Virus record (IMG/VR): IMGVR_UViG_3300035701_000023
Coordinates: 1-64,000 of that record
DNA: 64,000 nt
Strand: one strand, 5' to 3'
From: a virus
This document shows, one piece after another, positions 1 to 7,474 of the stretch. Both the position numbers and the translations under genes were made by a program. Each line of letters begins with the position of its first letter. The first letter of the stretch is position 1. Below the pieces are notes generated by a model that saw only the letters and a program-made list of their open reading frames with translations, was not told the DNA's origin and did not search any database.

Positions 1-44
1 GATAGTATAATCCTAGCCTCAATTTCGGGGATATTTTTCTCCAT
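1..44 (-). CDS. 5' end of a divergent gene (partial)
   Basis: On the minus strand an ATG at 44 opens a frame that stays open for 14 codons to the window edge (begins MEKNIPEIEARIIL). Immediately upstream of the ATG on that strand is CGTATATTATATC, which resembles the AT-rich elements found directly before other genes here (46041, 62461, and the minus-strand gene starting at 62385). Too little is visible to name a product. The call rests on the start codon plus this promoter-like context, so confidence is low. Confidence 0.35.
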   Translation of the reverse strand, partial: MEKNIPEIEARIIL

Positions 45-126
45 GATATAATATACGTAAATAGAATAGAAGTTTAAACTATTCATATAATAAATAACCA
101 ATTACTTAATTAACTAAAATAAGTAG

Positions 127-134
127 ATATTTAT
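127..134 (+). promoter_or_regulatory. Late-promoter-like element ATATTTAT
   Basis: ATATTTAT ends 4 bases before the ATG at 139. It is one of eleven copies of an (A/C/G)TATTTAT motif found just upstream of mostly structural genes. If it acts as a -10/-7 element, the transcript would begin at about the start codon. Confidence 0.5.
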
Positions 135-138
135 TGTT

Positions 139-903
139 ATGATAATTTATAAAACAACCAATTTAATAAACGGAAAAATTTATATTGGTCAAGACAAAAA
201 CAATAATCCTAACTATTTTGGATCGGGGGATTTAATTAAAAAATCAATTAAAAAATACGGAAAAAAGAATTTTATAAAAGATATTTTATGTGTTTGTGAT
301 ACAATAGACGAATTAAACAATAAAGAAAAATATTATATTACAGAATATAATACCACGGATAAAAATATTGGTTACAATATAACCATTGGTGGCACAAATG
401 GTACGATGTTAAATAGAAAACACTCTAAAGAAATGAGAGAAAAAATGAAAATCTCCGCTTTAGGTAAAAAAAAATCTGAATCCCATTGTAAAAATATTGG
501 GTTATCAAAAAAAGGAAGAATAATTTCAGACGAGGAAAAAAGAAGACGAAGTAAATATTCACCATTAAGGGGGGTTAAAAAAGGACAACTCAGTTTTGAA
601 GTTAGAAAAAAGATTAGTAATTCAAAAAAAGGTAAAACACATTCAAAAGAAACTAAAGAAAAAATGAGTAAATCTCACATGGGGATAAAAAATTCATTTT
701 ATGGGAAAAAGCATAGTGAAGACTATTTATTAAAAAAAAGAAAACCAATTATACAACTAGACATTGAAGGGAATATATTAAATGAATGGCCAAGTATTAC
801 AGAAGCATCCACACATTTAAAAATCACATGTTCAAGTATATCCTATATGTTAAATGGAAAATATAAAACAGCTGGCGGGTTTAAATTTAAATATAAAAAA
901 TAA
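139..903 (+). CDS. GIY-YIG homing endonuclease with NUMOD-type DNA-binding repeats
   Basis: Predicted free-standing homing endonuclease of 254 residues. The N-terminal GIY-YIG domain shows IIYKTTNLINGKIYIGQ at residues 2-18, a YFGSG motif near 26-30 and a conserved acidic EKYYITEY region near 65-72. The middle holds NUMOD3-like basic repeats (HSKEMREKMK, SKETKEKMSKSHMG, YGKKHSEDYL). The C-terminus resembles a NUMOD1 helix-turn-helix module (PIIQLDIEGNILNEW then ITEASTHLKI). Such enzymes cut a specific target and spread by gap repair. Its stop overlaps the ATG of the gp14-like gene (TAATG), so it was inserted cleanly between genes. It is very lysine- and AT-rich compared with its neighbours, fitting a mobile gene. 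The family call is firm; the target site is unknown. Confidence 0.9.
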   Translation: MIIYKTTNLINGKIYIGQDKNNNPNYFGSGDLIKKSIKKYGKKNFIKDILCVCDTIDELNNKEKYYITEYNTTDKNIGYNITIGGTNGTMLNRKHSKEMREKMKISALGKKKSESHCKNIGLSKKGRIISDEEKRRRSKYSPLRGVKKGQLSFEVRKKISNSKKGKTHSKETKEKMSKSHMGIKNSFYGKKHSEDYLLKKRKPIIQLDIEGNILNEWPSITEASTHLKITCSSISYMLNGKYKTAGGFKFKYKK

Positions 904-1418
904 TGAGTGATAACCGACTTCCTATAACGAGACTTTCTAAATTTTTCTCTCAAGATGACTTTGATTTAAACATTCAAATGGGGGAGGAATATTTACATGG
1001 TGACCTAGCGATGAAACTGGTGTTATACCGTGTTGATAGACAAAAAACAGAAAATGACGACGTTTATGGTGAGGTTGGTAAAGACGAAATAAAATATTTC
1101 CCTCCTGTTGAGATTAGTGCGTTAGTTAGAATAGACGCGCCAAAAAATACCTCATACAAAAATGGTTTACTTAGATACAATGAACCGGGGAATTTAACCT
1201 TTTCTGTTTACGTTAAACATCTTGATGAATTAAAGGTGGATATTAGATATGGTGATTATATCGGTTATCCTGAATCAGAAACAAGGACAAGATACTATAC
1301 TGTGGCAAATGATGGAAAGGTTATTTCTGATGGTAAACATGTAATGGGTGGTTTCAAACCATATTACAGAACAATAACTTGTGTTTTTGCACAGGACGGA
1401 GAATTTAGAGGAGTTTAA
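903..1418 (+). CDS. Neck / head-completion protein, T4 gp14-like (tentative)
   Basis: A 171-residue protein, shorter than T4 gp14 (256 aa). From memory of the gp14 family it shares the order of features: a region describing yeast-like spacing QMGEEYLHGDLAMKLVLY, an acidic VYGE motif near residues 53-56, an LTFSVYVKHL strand, a RYGDYIGYP (gp14 GDLIYFP) motif, and a C-terminal PYYRTITC strand pair. The next gene looks like T4 gp15, and sheath and tube follow, matching the T4 order 14-15-18-19. It would sit at the connector between head and tail. The start ATG overlaps the preceding stop. Function is inferred from order plus weak motif likeness, so it may instead be another connector protein. 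Confidence 0.45.
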   Translation: MSDNRLPITRLSKFFSQDDFDLNIQMGEEYLHGDLAMKLVLYRVDRQKTENDDVYGEVGKDEIKYFPPVEISALVRIDAPKNTSYKNGLLRYNEPGNLTFSVYVKHLDELKVDIRYGDYIGYPESETRTRYYTVANDGKVISDGKHVMGGFKPYYRTITCVFAQDGEFRGV

Positions 1419-1419
1419 A

Positions 1420-2694
1420 ATGTCATTACCTAAAAAATTTAAAAATAACATTGAGGTGTATTATGGTAAAGAACTTTTACCAAGAAGACAGGAAATGTTG
1501 GATGAGATTACAAAATCAGATTCATATCTTCCTGATACTATTTTACATGATGATTTAGATAGAGGTATGCTCAACTATGCTACAGAACATTTTAAAGTTA
1601 TTAGTGGTGAAAAAAGAATACCAGTCATTCCAAGAATATTAACGGTACAGAGATGGGCGGAAATTGAACAAACTTGGGAATATAATGATGAAGATGGAAA
1701 TGTTAATTTACCATTTATTTCAGTTGTGAGAAAACCAGATGCTCAACCCGGAACAAATCCATCAGTTCAAAGAACCATTCCAGATAGACATAGATTTCAC
1801 TATTCAACAGTAAAAACATGGAACGGTGGACAATTAGGTGCCAATATATATAAAATACCCCAACCAATAGCCGTTGATATTAGTTATGATGTTACCATTG
1901 TTTGTCAAAAATTCAGGGATCTTAATAAGTTCAACAAGATCGTGATGGAACGTTTCTGTTCTAGACAGGATTATGTAATTATAAAGGGTCACTATGTTCC
2001 GATTATTTTTGAGAGAAACGAAGATAATACACCGATGGAATCATTGGACGGTAGAAGATTCTACGTTCAAAATTACCATTTTACAATGTTAGGGTTTCTA
2101 ATTGATGGTGAGGAATTTGAGGTTAAACCCGCAATTAATCGTATATTACTTTTGACCGAAATAGTGGACACAAAGGATTTTATAAAACAGACAATTTTTA
2201 AGACGGTTTGTATGGAAGAGGCTGTGTTTATTGCCGAATCGGGACAAACTGTATTTAATGTTCATGAGCCAATAGGGGTTCTTTTTTATGTTACAGTAAA
2301 TGGGGCAACACAATTACTTGGAACAAATTTTTATCATGTTCAGGGAACGTCATTTATTACCTTTGTCAGCCCCCCATATAGTGGAGATTGTACCTGTGCA
2401 GGATGTGATGTACAATGTCCACCAAAGGTTATAATCAAATATTACAAGGGTAGAAGTACATATATGGTTGACTCAAACGGTAGACCAATCCAATTGGTTG
2501 AAGAGAATTTCACCTATACAGGAGGTAGTTTGAGTTTCACGGTTGAACATATTATAGATTGTGTTGTTACATTAGACATAAATGGACTCGTGGAAGAAGA
2601 AGGGGTTGGTTTTGAGATCACCGGATCAAAAACAATTACCTTATTGTCCGCTCCGGTAAATCCATCAAGTATAGGTATAAGATACCTCTATTAA
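1420..2694 (+). CDS. gp15: Tail terminator / proximal sheath stabiliser, T4 gp15-like
   Basis: The frame is open from 1381, but the ATG at 1420 is preferred because it follows the stop of the upstream gene by one base and the protein then begins MSLPKKFKNN. The product has 424 residues. Residues about 60-260 follow the gp15 pattern: IPVIPRILTVQR, then a loop ending in IPQPIAVDISYDVTIVCQKFRDLNK, then RRFYVQNYHFTMLGFLIDGEEF. T4 gp15 caps the finished tail and joins it to the neck. The C-terminal third (about 268-424) is extra relative to T4 and looks like two copies of a small beta domain separated by a Cys-rich loop (CTCAGCDVQC, near 324-333). Gene order supports the call. Confidence is moderate because identity is low. 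Confidence 0.6.
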   Translation: MSLPKKFKNNIEVYYGKELLPRRQEMLDEITKSDSYLPDTILHDDLDRGMLNYATEHFKVISGEKRIPVIPRILTVQRWAEIEQTWEYNDEDGNVNLPFISVVRKPDAQPGTNPSVQRTIPDRHRFHYSTVKTWNGGQLGANIYKIPQPIAVDISYDVTIVCQKFRDLNKFNKIVMERFCSRQDYVIIKGHYVPIIFERNEDNTPMESLDGRRFYVQNYHFTMLGFLIDGEEFEVKPAINRILLLTEIVDTKDFIKQTIFKTVCMEEAVFIAESGQTVFNVHEPIGVLFYVTVNGATQLLGTNFYHVQGTSFITFVSPPYSGDCTCAGCDVQCPPKVIIKYYKGRSTYMVDSNGRPIQLVEENFTYTGGSLSFTVEHIIDCVVTLDINGLVEEEGVGFEITGSKTITLLSAPVNPSSIGIRYLY

Positions 2695-2852
2695 ACTTCC
2701 TCTCCGTACAAATCTTTTTTTCTCGGTTTACAATGTTCCTCAATTAACTTTTCAATGACACGATGAATTTTTTGTCCATTTTTTTGACAAAATTCTTTGA
2801 TCATTAAATGATGAACATTACTGATTTTTACGTTTTTTGTTTTAATATCCAT
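2691..2852 (-). CDS. Small ribbon-helix-helix-like protein
   Basis: A 53-residue minus-strand frame with ATG at 2852 and TAA at 2693-2691, overlapping the end of the gp15-like gene tail-to-tail by four bases. The sequence begins MDIKTKNVKIS and continues with helix-like segments around VHHLMIKEFCQKNG and IHRVIEKLIEEH. This is the strand-helix-helix layout of MetJ/Arc-type DNA-binding proteins. The tail is short and charged. Directly upstream of its start (2866-2897) are three copies of CTATCTTTT, one inverted, which could be its own operator. It is a lone minus-strand gene in a plus-strand virion operon. The coding call is good from composition and context; DNA binding is inferred from the fold pattern only. 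Confidence 0.6.
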   Translation of the reverse strand: MDIKTKNVKISNVHHLMIKEFCQKNGQKIHRVIEKLIEEHCKPRKKDLYGEEV

Positions 2853-2865
2853 AGTTAAATTTTAC

Positions 2866-2897
2866 AAAAGATAGAAAACTATCTTTTACTATCTTTT
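2866..2897. promoter_or_regulatory. Candidate operator: triple CTATCTTTT repeats
   Basis: AAAAGATAG (2866-2874) and CTATCTTTT (2879-2887) form a perfect 9-bp inverted repeat with an AAAA loop. A further direct copy of CTATCTTTT lies at 2889-2897, ten bases, about one helical turn, after the second. The array lies between the start of the minus-strand ribbon-helix-helix-like gene and the sheath late promoter, so a bound protein could affect both directions. Confidence 0.4.
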
Positions 2898-2932
2898 CAA
2901 GAAAAATACGGAAATCTTTCCAAAAAACAAAG

Positions 2933-2940
2933 ATATTTAT
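2933..2940 (+). promoter_or_regulatory. Late-promoter-like element ATATTTAT before the sheath gene
   Basis: ATATTTAT lies 38 bases before the sheath ATG, leaving an A-rich leader with no Shine-Dalgarno sequence. The same element with a similar leader precedes the tail tube gene, fitting strong late expression of these two abundant proteins. Confidence 0.5.
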
Positions 2941-2978
2941 TAGATGAGTAATAAAAATTTTAATCAAACAAAAAATCA

Positions 2979-5801
2979 ATGGCAACTTCAAACAGAGTCT
3001 TTGTTTCTCCGGGTGTCTACACATCTGAGGTAGATTTAACCTTCGTCGCACAAAGTGTTGGTGTAACAACATTAGGTTTAGTAGGTGAAACATTAAAAGG
3101 ACCAGCTTTCGAACCGGTTCTAATATCAAGTTTTGACGAGTTCAAAACATATTTCGGAAACACATCCCCTGAAAAGTATGGTGACGGAAATCCAAAATAC
3201 GAATTGGGTTATGTTGCTAAGTCTTATCTACAGGAATCCAATCAACTTTTTGTAACTAGGGTATTGGGATTAACAGGTTATAAACCTTATAATACATTTG
3301 CAATTCAAACGTTGGGTGGAGTAAATGCAACATTATCGGTAACTCCAACATCAACAGGAACTACAATGATAAAAACTGGGGTAACCACAAGTCCTGTTTA
3401 CTCTGAACTTTCAGATAAATATGATGTGGATGGAAATACCATTCCAGCATATGTTAGTGGTGGTACTTGGTCAAATGATAATTGGTTTACTATTGGTCAA
3501 GTTCCAAATTCAGGTACATCGGGATTAACTGGTACATCTATTTCATCTCCGATTGGAATATATAACAATAAGAACTGGTATAATATTTATTTCCATAAAT
3601 CAGGTGGAACAGATTCAACAATTGATGCGGTTTATTCTTATTTGTTCGTATATAGTGCTTCGACATCAACATTTATTGTTACTAGATATTCATATCCAGC
3701 ATCTTTAAACACAGATTATTCTGGTGTAATAGTTGCTGCATTAAGATCAAGAGGTCGATATGTTGGACAAACATTAACTCTTGAGGTATCGTCAAGTTCT
3801 GCTCTTAGTTTTTCTTCATCAACAATTGCAACTGATCCGTTGAGTGAATTTACATTAGATGTAACAGGTTCAACAAGTGGGGCTAAATCCTTTACATGTT
3901 CAATGGATACAAATTCAACACATAGTATTACTAAAGTTTTGGGTACGAGTGTATTTGATAAAAACTATGCTGACTTCCCTGTATATGTACATGAATCATA
4001 TCCTAATTTATTAAAGAACGCATATCAACAGGGTTGGGTTAGAGGTTTGAATGTAACAAAGGTTTATCATTTGGACACTACTGAGTTTAATCGTCAATGG
4101 GACACAACATTGTCTCCAACTGTGGTTTCTGAGGTACGTGGTGGTGAGGTAGCAGATCTTTTCCAAGTAATTACAATTTCTGATGGAAACGATGCAAACA
4201 GACAGGTAAAGATTAATATTGTTAATATTAACCTTGATACCACAGAATTTGATTTATTGGTTCGTGACTTTAATGACACCGACGAAAATATGTCAATTCT
4301 TGAAAAATACACAAGATGTTCCATGAACCCAGATATGCCGGGATATATCGCAAAGAAAATTGGTACAAGTAATACAGAATATGAATTACAGTCTAAATAT
4401 ATTATGTTGGTTATAGCTGATAATGCCCCAATCGACGCTTTCCCTGCGGGATTTAAAGGATTTGTGAGTAATAGTAATGTGTCGGGATCAACATTAGGTA
4501 GTGTAGTATATAAAACACAATATTTTGATGCGGGTGATGTTGTTTATTACAATAGTGACGGATCTGAGGAAACAACAAACGGAGATAAGGTTAGAAAAGT
4601 TTGTTTGGGACTTTCTTCACAATCAGGTTTTGATTTTGATGCTGATTTGTTTACGTATAAAGGTCAATCAGCTAATGACGAAACATTTGGTTTCCACTTA
4701 TCAGTAAATGCCGCAAGTATTACTGGAACAACATATAAAACAACTCCATATGATTTGGAAGGAGTTAATAAAGATAAGTTGGATACAATTGGGTATCGTA
4801 AATTTACATTTGCGGTTTGTGGTGGTTTCGATGGTTGGGACATTTACAGAAACGTAAGAACAAATGGTGATTCCTATATATTTGGTAGAAATACCTATAT
4901 ATCTGGAAATACAACAAATGGTGGTGTGTTCAGTACGTCAGCAGGAAATTCAGATTACTATTCTTATCTAGCGGGTATTGAGACCTTCCTAAATCCTGAA
5001 GCGGTTAACATTAACGTGTTCGCAACACCGGGAATCAACTTCTATGATCACAGTTCACTTACCACACAGGCAATTGACATGATTGAGAACGACAGATCCG
5101 ACTCACTTTACATTATAAACTCACCTAACGTAACTACATCTGATGAGGTGATAAGTAATCTAGATAATCTAGGATATGATAGTAGTTATTCCGCAACATA
5201 TTGGCCTTGGATTCAAATTAGAGATCAGGACAACGCAACACAATTGTTCATTCCACCAACAGCTGAGGTTGTTAGAAACATAGCGTTAACTGATAACGTA
5301 TCCTATCCTTGGTTCGCAGTTGCTGGATATTCAAGAGGTTTGGTTAAATCAATTAAAGCCCAGAAGAAACTGACTTTGGATGAAAGAGATGAACTTTATT
5401 TGAACAGAATTAACCCGATCGCTACTTTCTCGGATACTGGTACAATCATTTGGGGTAATAAAACCCTTCAGGTTAGAGAATCAGCCCTTGACAGGATGAA
5501 TGTGAGAAGGTTACTATTGAGAGCAAGAAAATTGATATCAGCGGTATCAGTAAGGTTGTTATTTGATCAGAATGACGATCAGGTGAGAAATGAATTCTTG
5601 AGGTTAACTAATCCAATTCTTGAAGCAATTAAGAAAGAGAGAGGTCTTTATGACTTCCGTGTAACGGTTTCAAACGCACCAGAGGATTTGGATGCTAACA
5701 CGATGAGAGGTAAGATTTACATCAAACCAACTCGTTCTCTTGAGTTCATTGAATTGGAATTCATTGTTACACCAACAGGTGCATCATTTGAAAATATATA
5801 A
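2979..5801 (+). CDS. gp18: Contractile tail sheath protein, T4 gp18-like
   Basis: A 940-residue sheath subunit. The N-terminus reads RVFVSPGVYTSEVDLTF, the classic start of contractile sheath proteins that links adjacent subunits. The C-terminal third is the conserved polymerising core: INVFATPGINFYDH, YWPWIQIRDQ, PPTAEVVRNIALTD, PWFAVAGYSRG, then LNRINPIATF and a helical RLLLRARKLISA segment, ending in the strand that completes the neighbour's fold. T4 gp18 has 659 residues. The extra length lies in the middle (about 110-480), where Ser/Thr/Gly-rich beta-type sequence suggests surface-exposed inserted domains. It has its own late promoter and terminator, so it is probably monocistronic, followed by the tube gene in T4 order. 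Very confident. Confidence 0.95.
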   Translation: MATSNRVFVSPGVYTSEVDLTFVAQSVGVTTLGLVGETLKGPAFEPVLISSFDEFKTYFGNTSPEKYGDGNPKYELGYVAKSYLQESNQLFVTRVLGLTGYKPYNTFAIQTLGGVNATLSVTPTSTGTTMIKTGVTTSPVYSELSDKYDVDGNTIPAYVSGGTWSNDNWFTIGQVPNSGTSGLTGTSISSPIGIYNNKNWYNIYFHKSGGTDSTIDAVYSYLFVYSASTSTFIVTRYSYPASLNTDYSGVIVAALRSRGRYVGQTLTLEVSSSSALSFSSSTIATDPLSEFTLDVTGSTSGAKSFTCSMDTNSTHSITKVLGTSVFDKNYADFPVYVHESYPNLLKNAYQQGWVRGLNVTKVYHLDTTEFNRQWDTTLSPTVVSEVRGGEVADLFQVITISDGNDANRQVKINIVNINLDTTEFDLLVRDFNDTDENMSILEKYTRCSMNPDMPGYIAKKIGTSNTEYELQSKYIMLVIADNAPIDAFPAGFKGFVSNSNVSGSTLGSVVYKTQYFDAGDVVYYNSDGSEETTNGDKVRKVCLGLSSQSGFDFDADLFTYKGQSANDETFGFHLSVNAASITGTTYKTTPYDLEGVNKDKLDTIGYRKFTFAVCGGFDGWDIYRNVRTNGDSYIFGRNTYISGNTTNGGVFSTSAGNSDYYSYLAGIETFLNPEAVNINVFATPGINFYDHSSLTTQAIDMIENDRSDSLYIINSPNVTTSDEVISNLDNLGYDSSYSATYWPWIQIRDQDNATQLFIPPTAEVVRNIALTDNVSYPWFAVAGYSRGLVKSIKAQKKLTLDERDELYLNRINPIATFSDTGTIIWGNKTLQVRESALDRMNVRRLLLRARKLISAVSVRLLFDQNDDQVRNEFLRLTNPILEAIKKERGLYDFRVTVSNAPEDLDANTMRGKIYIKPTRSLEFIELEFIVTPTGASFENI

Positions 5802-5814
5802 TAAAAATAAGAAT

Positions 5815-5840
5815 GGGTGGTCAAAAGACCACCCGTTTTT
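5815..5840 (+). terminator. Rho-independent terminator after sheath
   Basis: GGGTGGTC (5815-5822), AAAA loop, GACCACCC (5827-5834), then GTTTTT. A perfect 8-bp GC-rich stem placed 13 bases after the sheath stop codon. Confidence 0.9.
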
Positions 5841-5842
5841 AG

Positions 5843-5858
5843 TGTTCCACGCGGAACA
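5843..5858. other. parS-like dyad TGTTCCACGCGGAACA
   Basis: A 16-bp dyad directly after the sheath terminator. It differs from the bacterial ParB-site consensus TGTTTCACGTGAAACA at three positions (13/16 identical). The arms TGTTCC and GGAACA are perfect inverted repeats. It could be a ParB-type binding site, another protein's operator, or only a small second hairpin followed by an A-run. Confidence 0.3.
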
Positions 5859-5909
5859 AAAAATATATAACGTTTATAACTTTTTGAAGAAAATAATTTG
5901 GTAAAAAAA

Positions 5910-5998
5910 CCCAGTATATAGGGACCTAATTATCTAGTATTTATTATTGAAGCTCTTTTTTTGAGGAAGTTAATTTTAAATATTCTAGTTATACTGGG
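5910..5998 (+). ncRNA. Structured intergenic element between sheath and tube genes
   Basis: CCCAGTATA at 5910-5918 pairs perfectly with TATACTGGG at 5990-5998. Inside, CTAG-TATTTA pairs with TAAATA-TT-CTAG with one two-base bulge, and a further GCTC/GAG contact can close a T-rich terminal loop. The result is one long nested rod about 89 bases long in a gap of about 270 bases between the sheath terminator and the tube promoter. I do not recognise a known RNA family. It may be a small RNA, a processing site or a protein-binding cruciform. Nothing else coding is visible in this gap. Confidence 0.45.
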
Positions 5999-6068
5999 CC
6001 AGTAAAAAACTACGAAAAAAAATTGATAAAGTCAAATATTTCCAAAAAAAAAGTTTTTAAACGAGGAT

Positions 6069-6076
6069 ATATTTAT
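6069..6076 (+). promoter_or_regulatory. Late-promoter-like element ATATTTAT before the tube gene
   Basis: ATATTTAT lies 35 bases before the tail tube ATG, followed by an A-rich leader without a Shine-Dalgarno sequence, in parallel with the sheath gene. Confidence 0.5.
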
Positions 6077-6111
6077 AAAGAAGATAAACAAAAAAATTAA
6101 ATAAGAATAAA

Positions 6112-6600
6112 ATGGCAGATCTTTTAATGAAAATGCCGGTTCCTTATGAACCGAAAAGAGTCAACCGATTCCTCCTTAGATTTCCTTCATCATTGGGAAT
6201 TAACGAATGGTATGTTACGTCGGCCGCTAGACCTAGTGCTAAGATAAACTCAGTACCTATTCCATTTATCAACACAGAAACATACGTTGCTGGTAGATTC
6301 GTTTGGAATGAACTTAGAGTTACCTTCAAAGACCCGATTGGACCTTCAGCTTCACAAGCGTTGATGGAATGGTTCCGTTTACATGCTGAATCTGTTACTG
6401 GTAGAATGGGTTACGCCGCAGGATATAAAAAAGACATTGAATTGGAAATGTTAGACCCAACAGGGGTTGTAATTGAAAAGTGGATCCTACAAGGAACATT
6501 CATTACTGATTTAAACTTTAATGAATTGGACTATTCAAGGGACGAACTTGCAACTATTACTGCGTCGCTTCGTATGGATCGTTGCATCCTCGTGTATTGA
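6112..6600 (+). CDS. gp19: Tail tube protein, T4 gp19-like
   Basis: A 162-residue protein, close to T4 gp19 (163 aa), that would stack as hexameric rings to form the inner tail tube around the tape measure. Recognisable features are the N-terminal PYEPKRVNRFLLRFPSSLGI, the strand pair ETYVAGRFVWNELRVTFKDPIG, the helix ALMEWFRLHAESVTGRMGYAAGYKKDIEL and the C-terminal WILQGTFITDLNFNELDYS strand pattern typical of the family. It follows the sheath gene as in T4 and has its own late promoter and its own terminator, fitting a very abundant virion protein. High confidence. Confidence 0.95.
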   Translation: MADLLMKMPVPYEPKRVNRFLLRFPSSLGINEWYVTSAARPSAKINSVPIPFINTETYVAGRFVWNELRVTFKDPIGPSASQALMEWFRLHAESVTGRMGYAAGYKKDIELEMLDPTGVVIEKWILQGTFITDLNFNELDYSRDELATITASLRMDRCILVY

Positions 6601-6621
6601 TTTTTTCTTAACACCAAATAT

Positions 6622-6670
6622 AAACCAGTAATTACTTTAGGGATCATTCCCGGGAGATTACTGGTTTTTT
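6622..6670 (+). terminator. Rho-independent terminator after tube gene
   Basis: AAACCAGTAAT (6622-6632) pairs with ATTACTGGTTT (6657-6667), an 11-bp stem followed by TTT. The 24-base loop holds a smaller self-complementary CCCGGG. Confidence 0.85.
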
Positions 6671-6718
6671 GTTGCGGGAAACTTTACAATACACTACTTA
6701 TTAAGTAAATTATACATT

Positions 6719-7474
6719 ATGGACGAATACAGAATTGACCCAACAATCGCTTACGATGTTGTTACCCTACCTTCGGGAGGAATCTACTACGAAAATAAAA
6801 AGAAATCAGTCAAAGTGGCATATCTAACTGCAACAGATGAGAACATCCTTTCTTCACCAAACTTGGTAGCAACGAATGGTGTTATCGATGAACTTATAAA
6901 GAGGAAAATTCTTGATAGAGACATCCAAGGTGATGATCTGATTGAGGAAGATAGACAAGCCATTCTTATTTTTTTAAGAAACACTGCTTGGGGTTCAGAG
7001 TATAATGTATCAGCTATTGATCCAAAAACTGATAAAGAATTTCCATTTAAGGTTGATCTTTCGGTGTTAAAAACAAAAGAATTCAAACTTGTGGAGGATT
7101 CAAATGGGGAATTTCCATATCATTTTGAGAAAAGTAATGTGAACATAACATTTAAATTTCTAACAAGAAAACAGGAAAAAGAGTTAAAAGAATTAATAGA
7201 TAGTTGGACAGATGAAACTCTCGGAGTTCCTCCACGATCATCCAAACGATTGGAAATGATGATCAAATCTGTTGCAGGTAGTCGGGATCAAATGAATATT
7301 CATAATCTTATTGAAAGACTACCAATTAAAGATGCTCAAGATTTCAAGAAATTTGTTAATGAAAATAAACCCGGATTAGACTTAACCCAAAATGTAAAAA
7401 CCCCGTCAGGAGATATAATCCAAGTTAATATTGGATTCGGGGTAGAATTCTTTCGCCCTTTCTACGGATTATAA
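6719..7474 (+). CDS. gp26: Baseplate hub assembly protein / tail assembly chaperone, T4 gp26-like
   Basis: A 251-residue member of the T4 gp26/gp51 baseplate family. Family marks are VTLPSGGIYYENKKKSVKVAYLTATDENILSSPNL near the N-terminus, then ELIKRKIL and a LIEEDRQAILIFLRNTAWGSEYNV segment. T4 gp26 and gp51 act in assembly of the baseplate hub. In this position, between tube and tape measure, many tailed phages encode a pair of tail assembly chaperones made by ribosomal frameshifting. Here the frame stops at 7472-7474 (TAA), and the expected C-terminal gp51-like segment is present in the +1 frame immediately afterwards (7473-7604). The family call is good; the chaperone role is inferred from position. 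Confidence 0.75.
   Translation: MDEYRIDPTIAYDVVTLPSGGIYYENKKKSVKVAYLTATDENILSSPNLVATNGVIDELIKRKILDRDIQGDDLIEEDRQAILIFLRNTAWGSEYNVSAIDPKTDKEFPFKVDLSVLKTKEFKLVEDSNGEFPYHFEKSNVNITFKFLTRKQEKELKELIDSWTDETLGVPPRSSKRLEMMIKSVAGSRDQMNIHNLIERLPIKDAQDFKKFVNENKPGLDLTQNVKTPSGDIIQVNIGFGVEFFRPFYGL

Noticed and set aside
1381-1419. Longer start for the gp15-like gene
   Set aside because: It would overlap the upstream gene by 38 bases; the ATG at 1420 lies just after the stop and gives a plausible N-terminus.
2842-3129. 95-codon minus-strand frame before and inside the sheath gene
   Set aside because: It overlaps the sheath start and the repeat array in antisense and has no protein-like pattern; the real minus-strand gene here is 2691-2852 in another frame.
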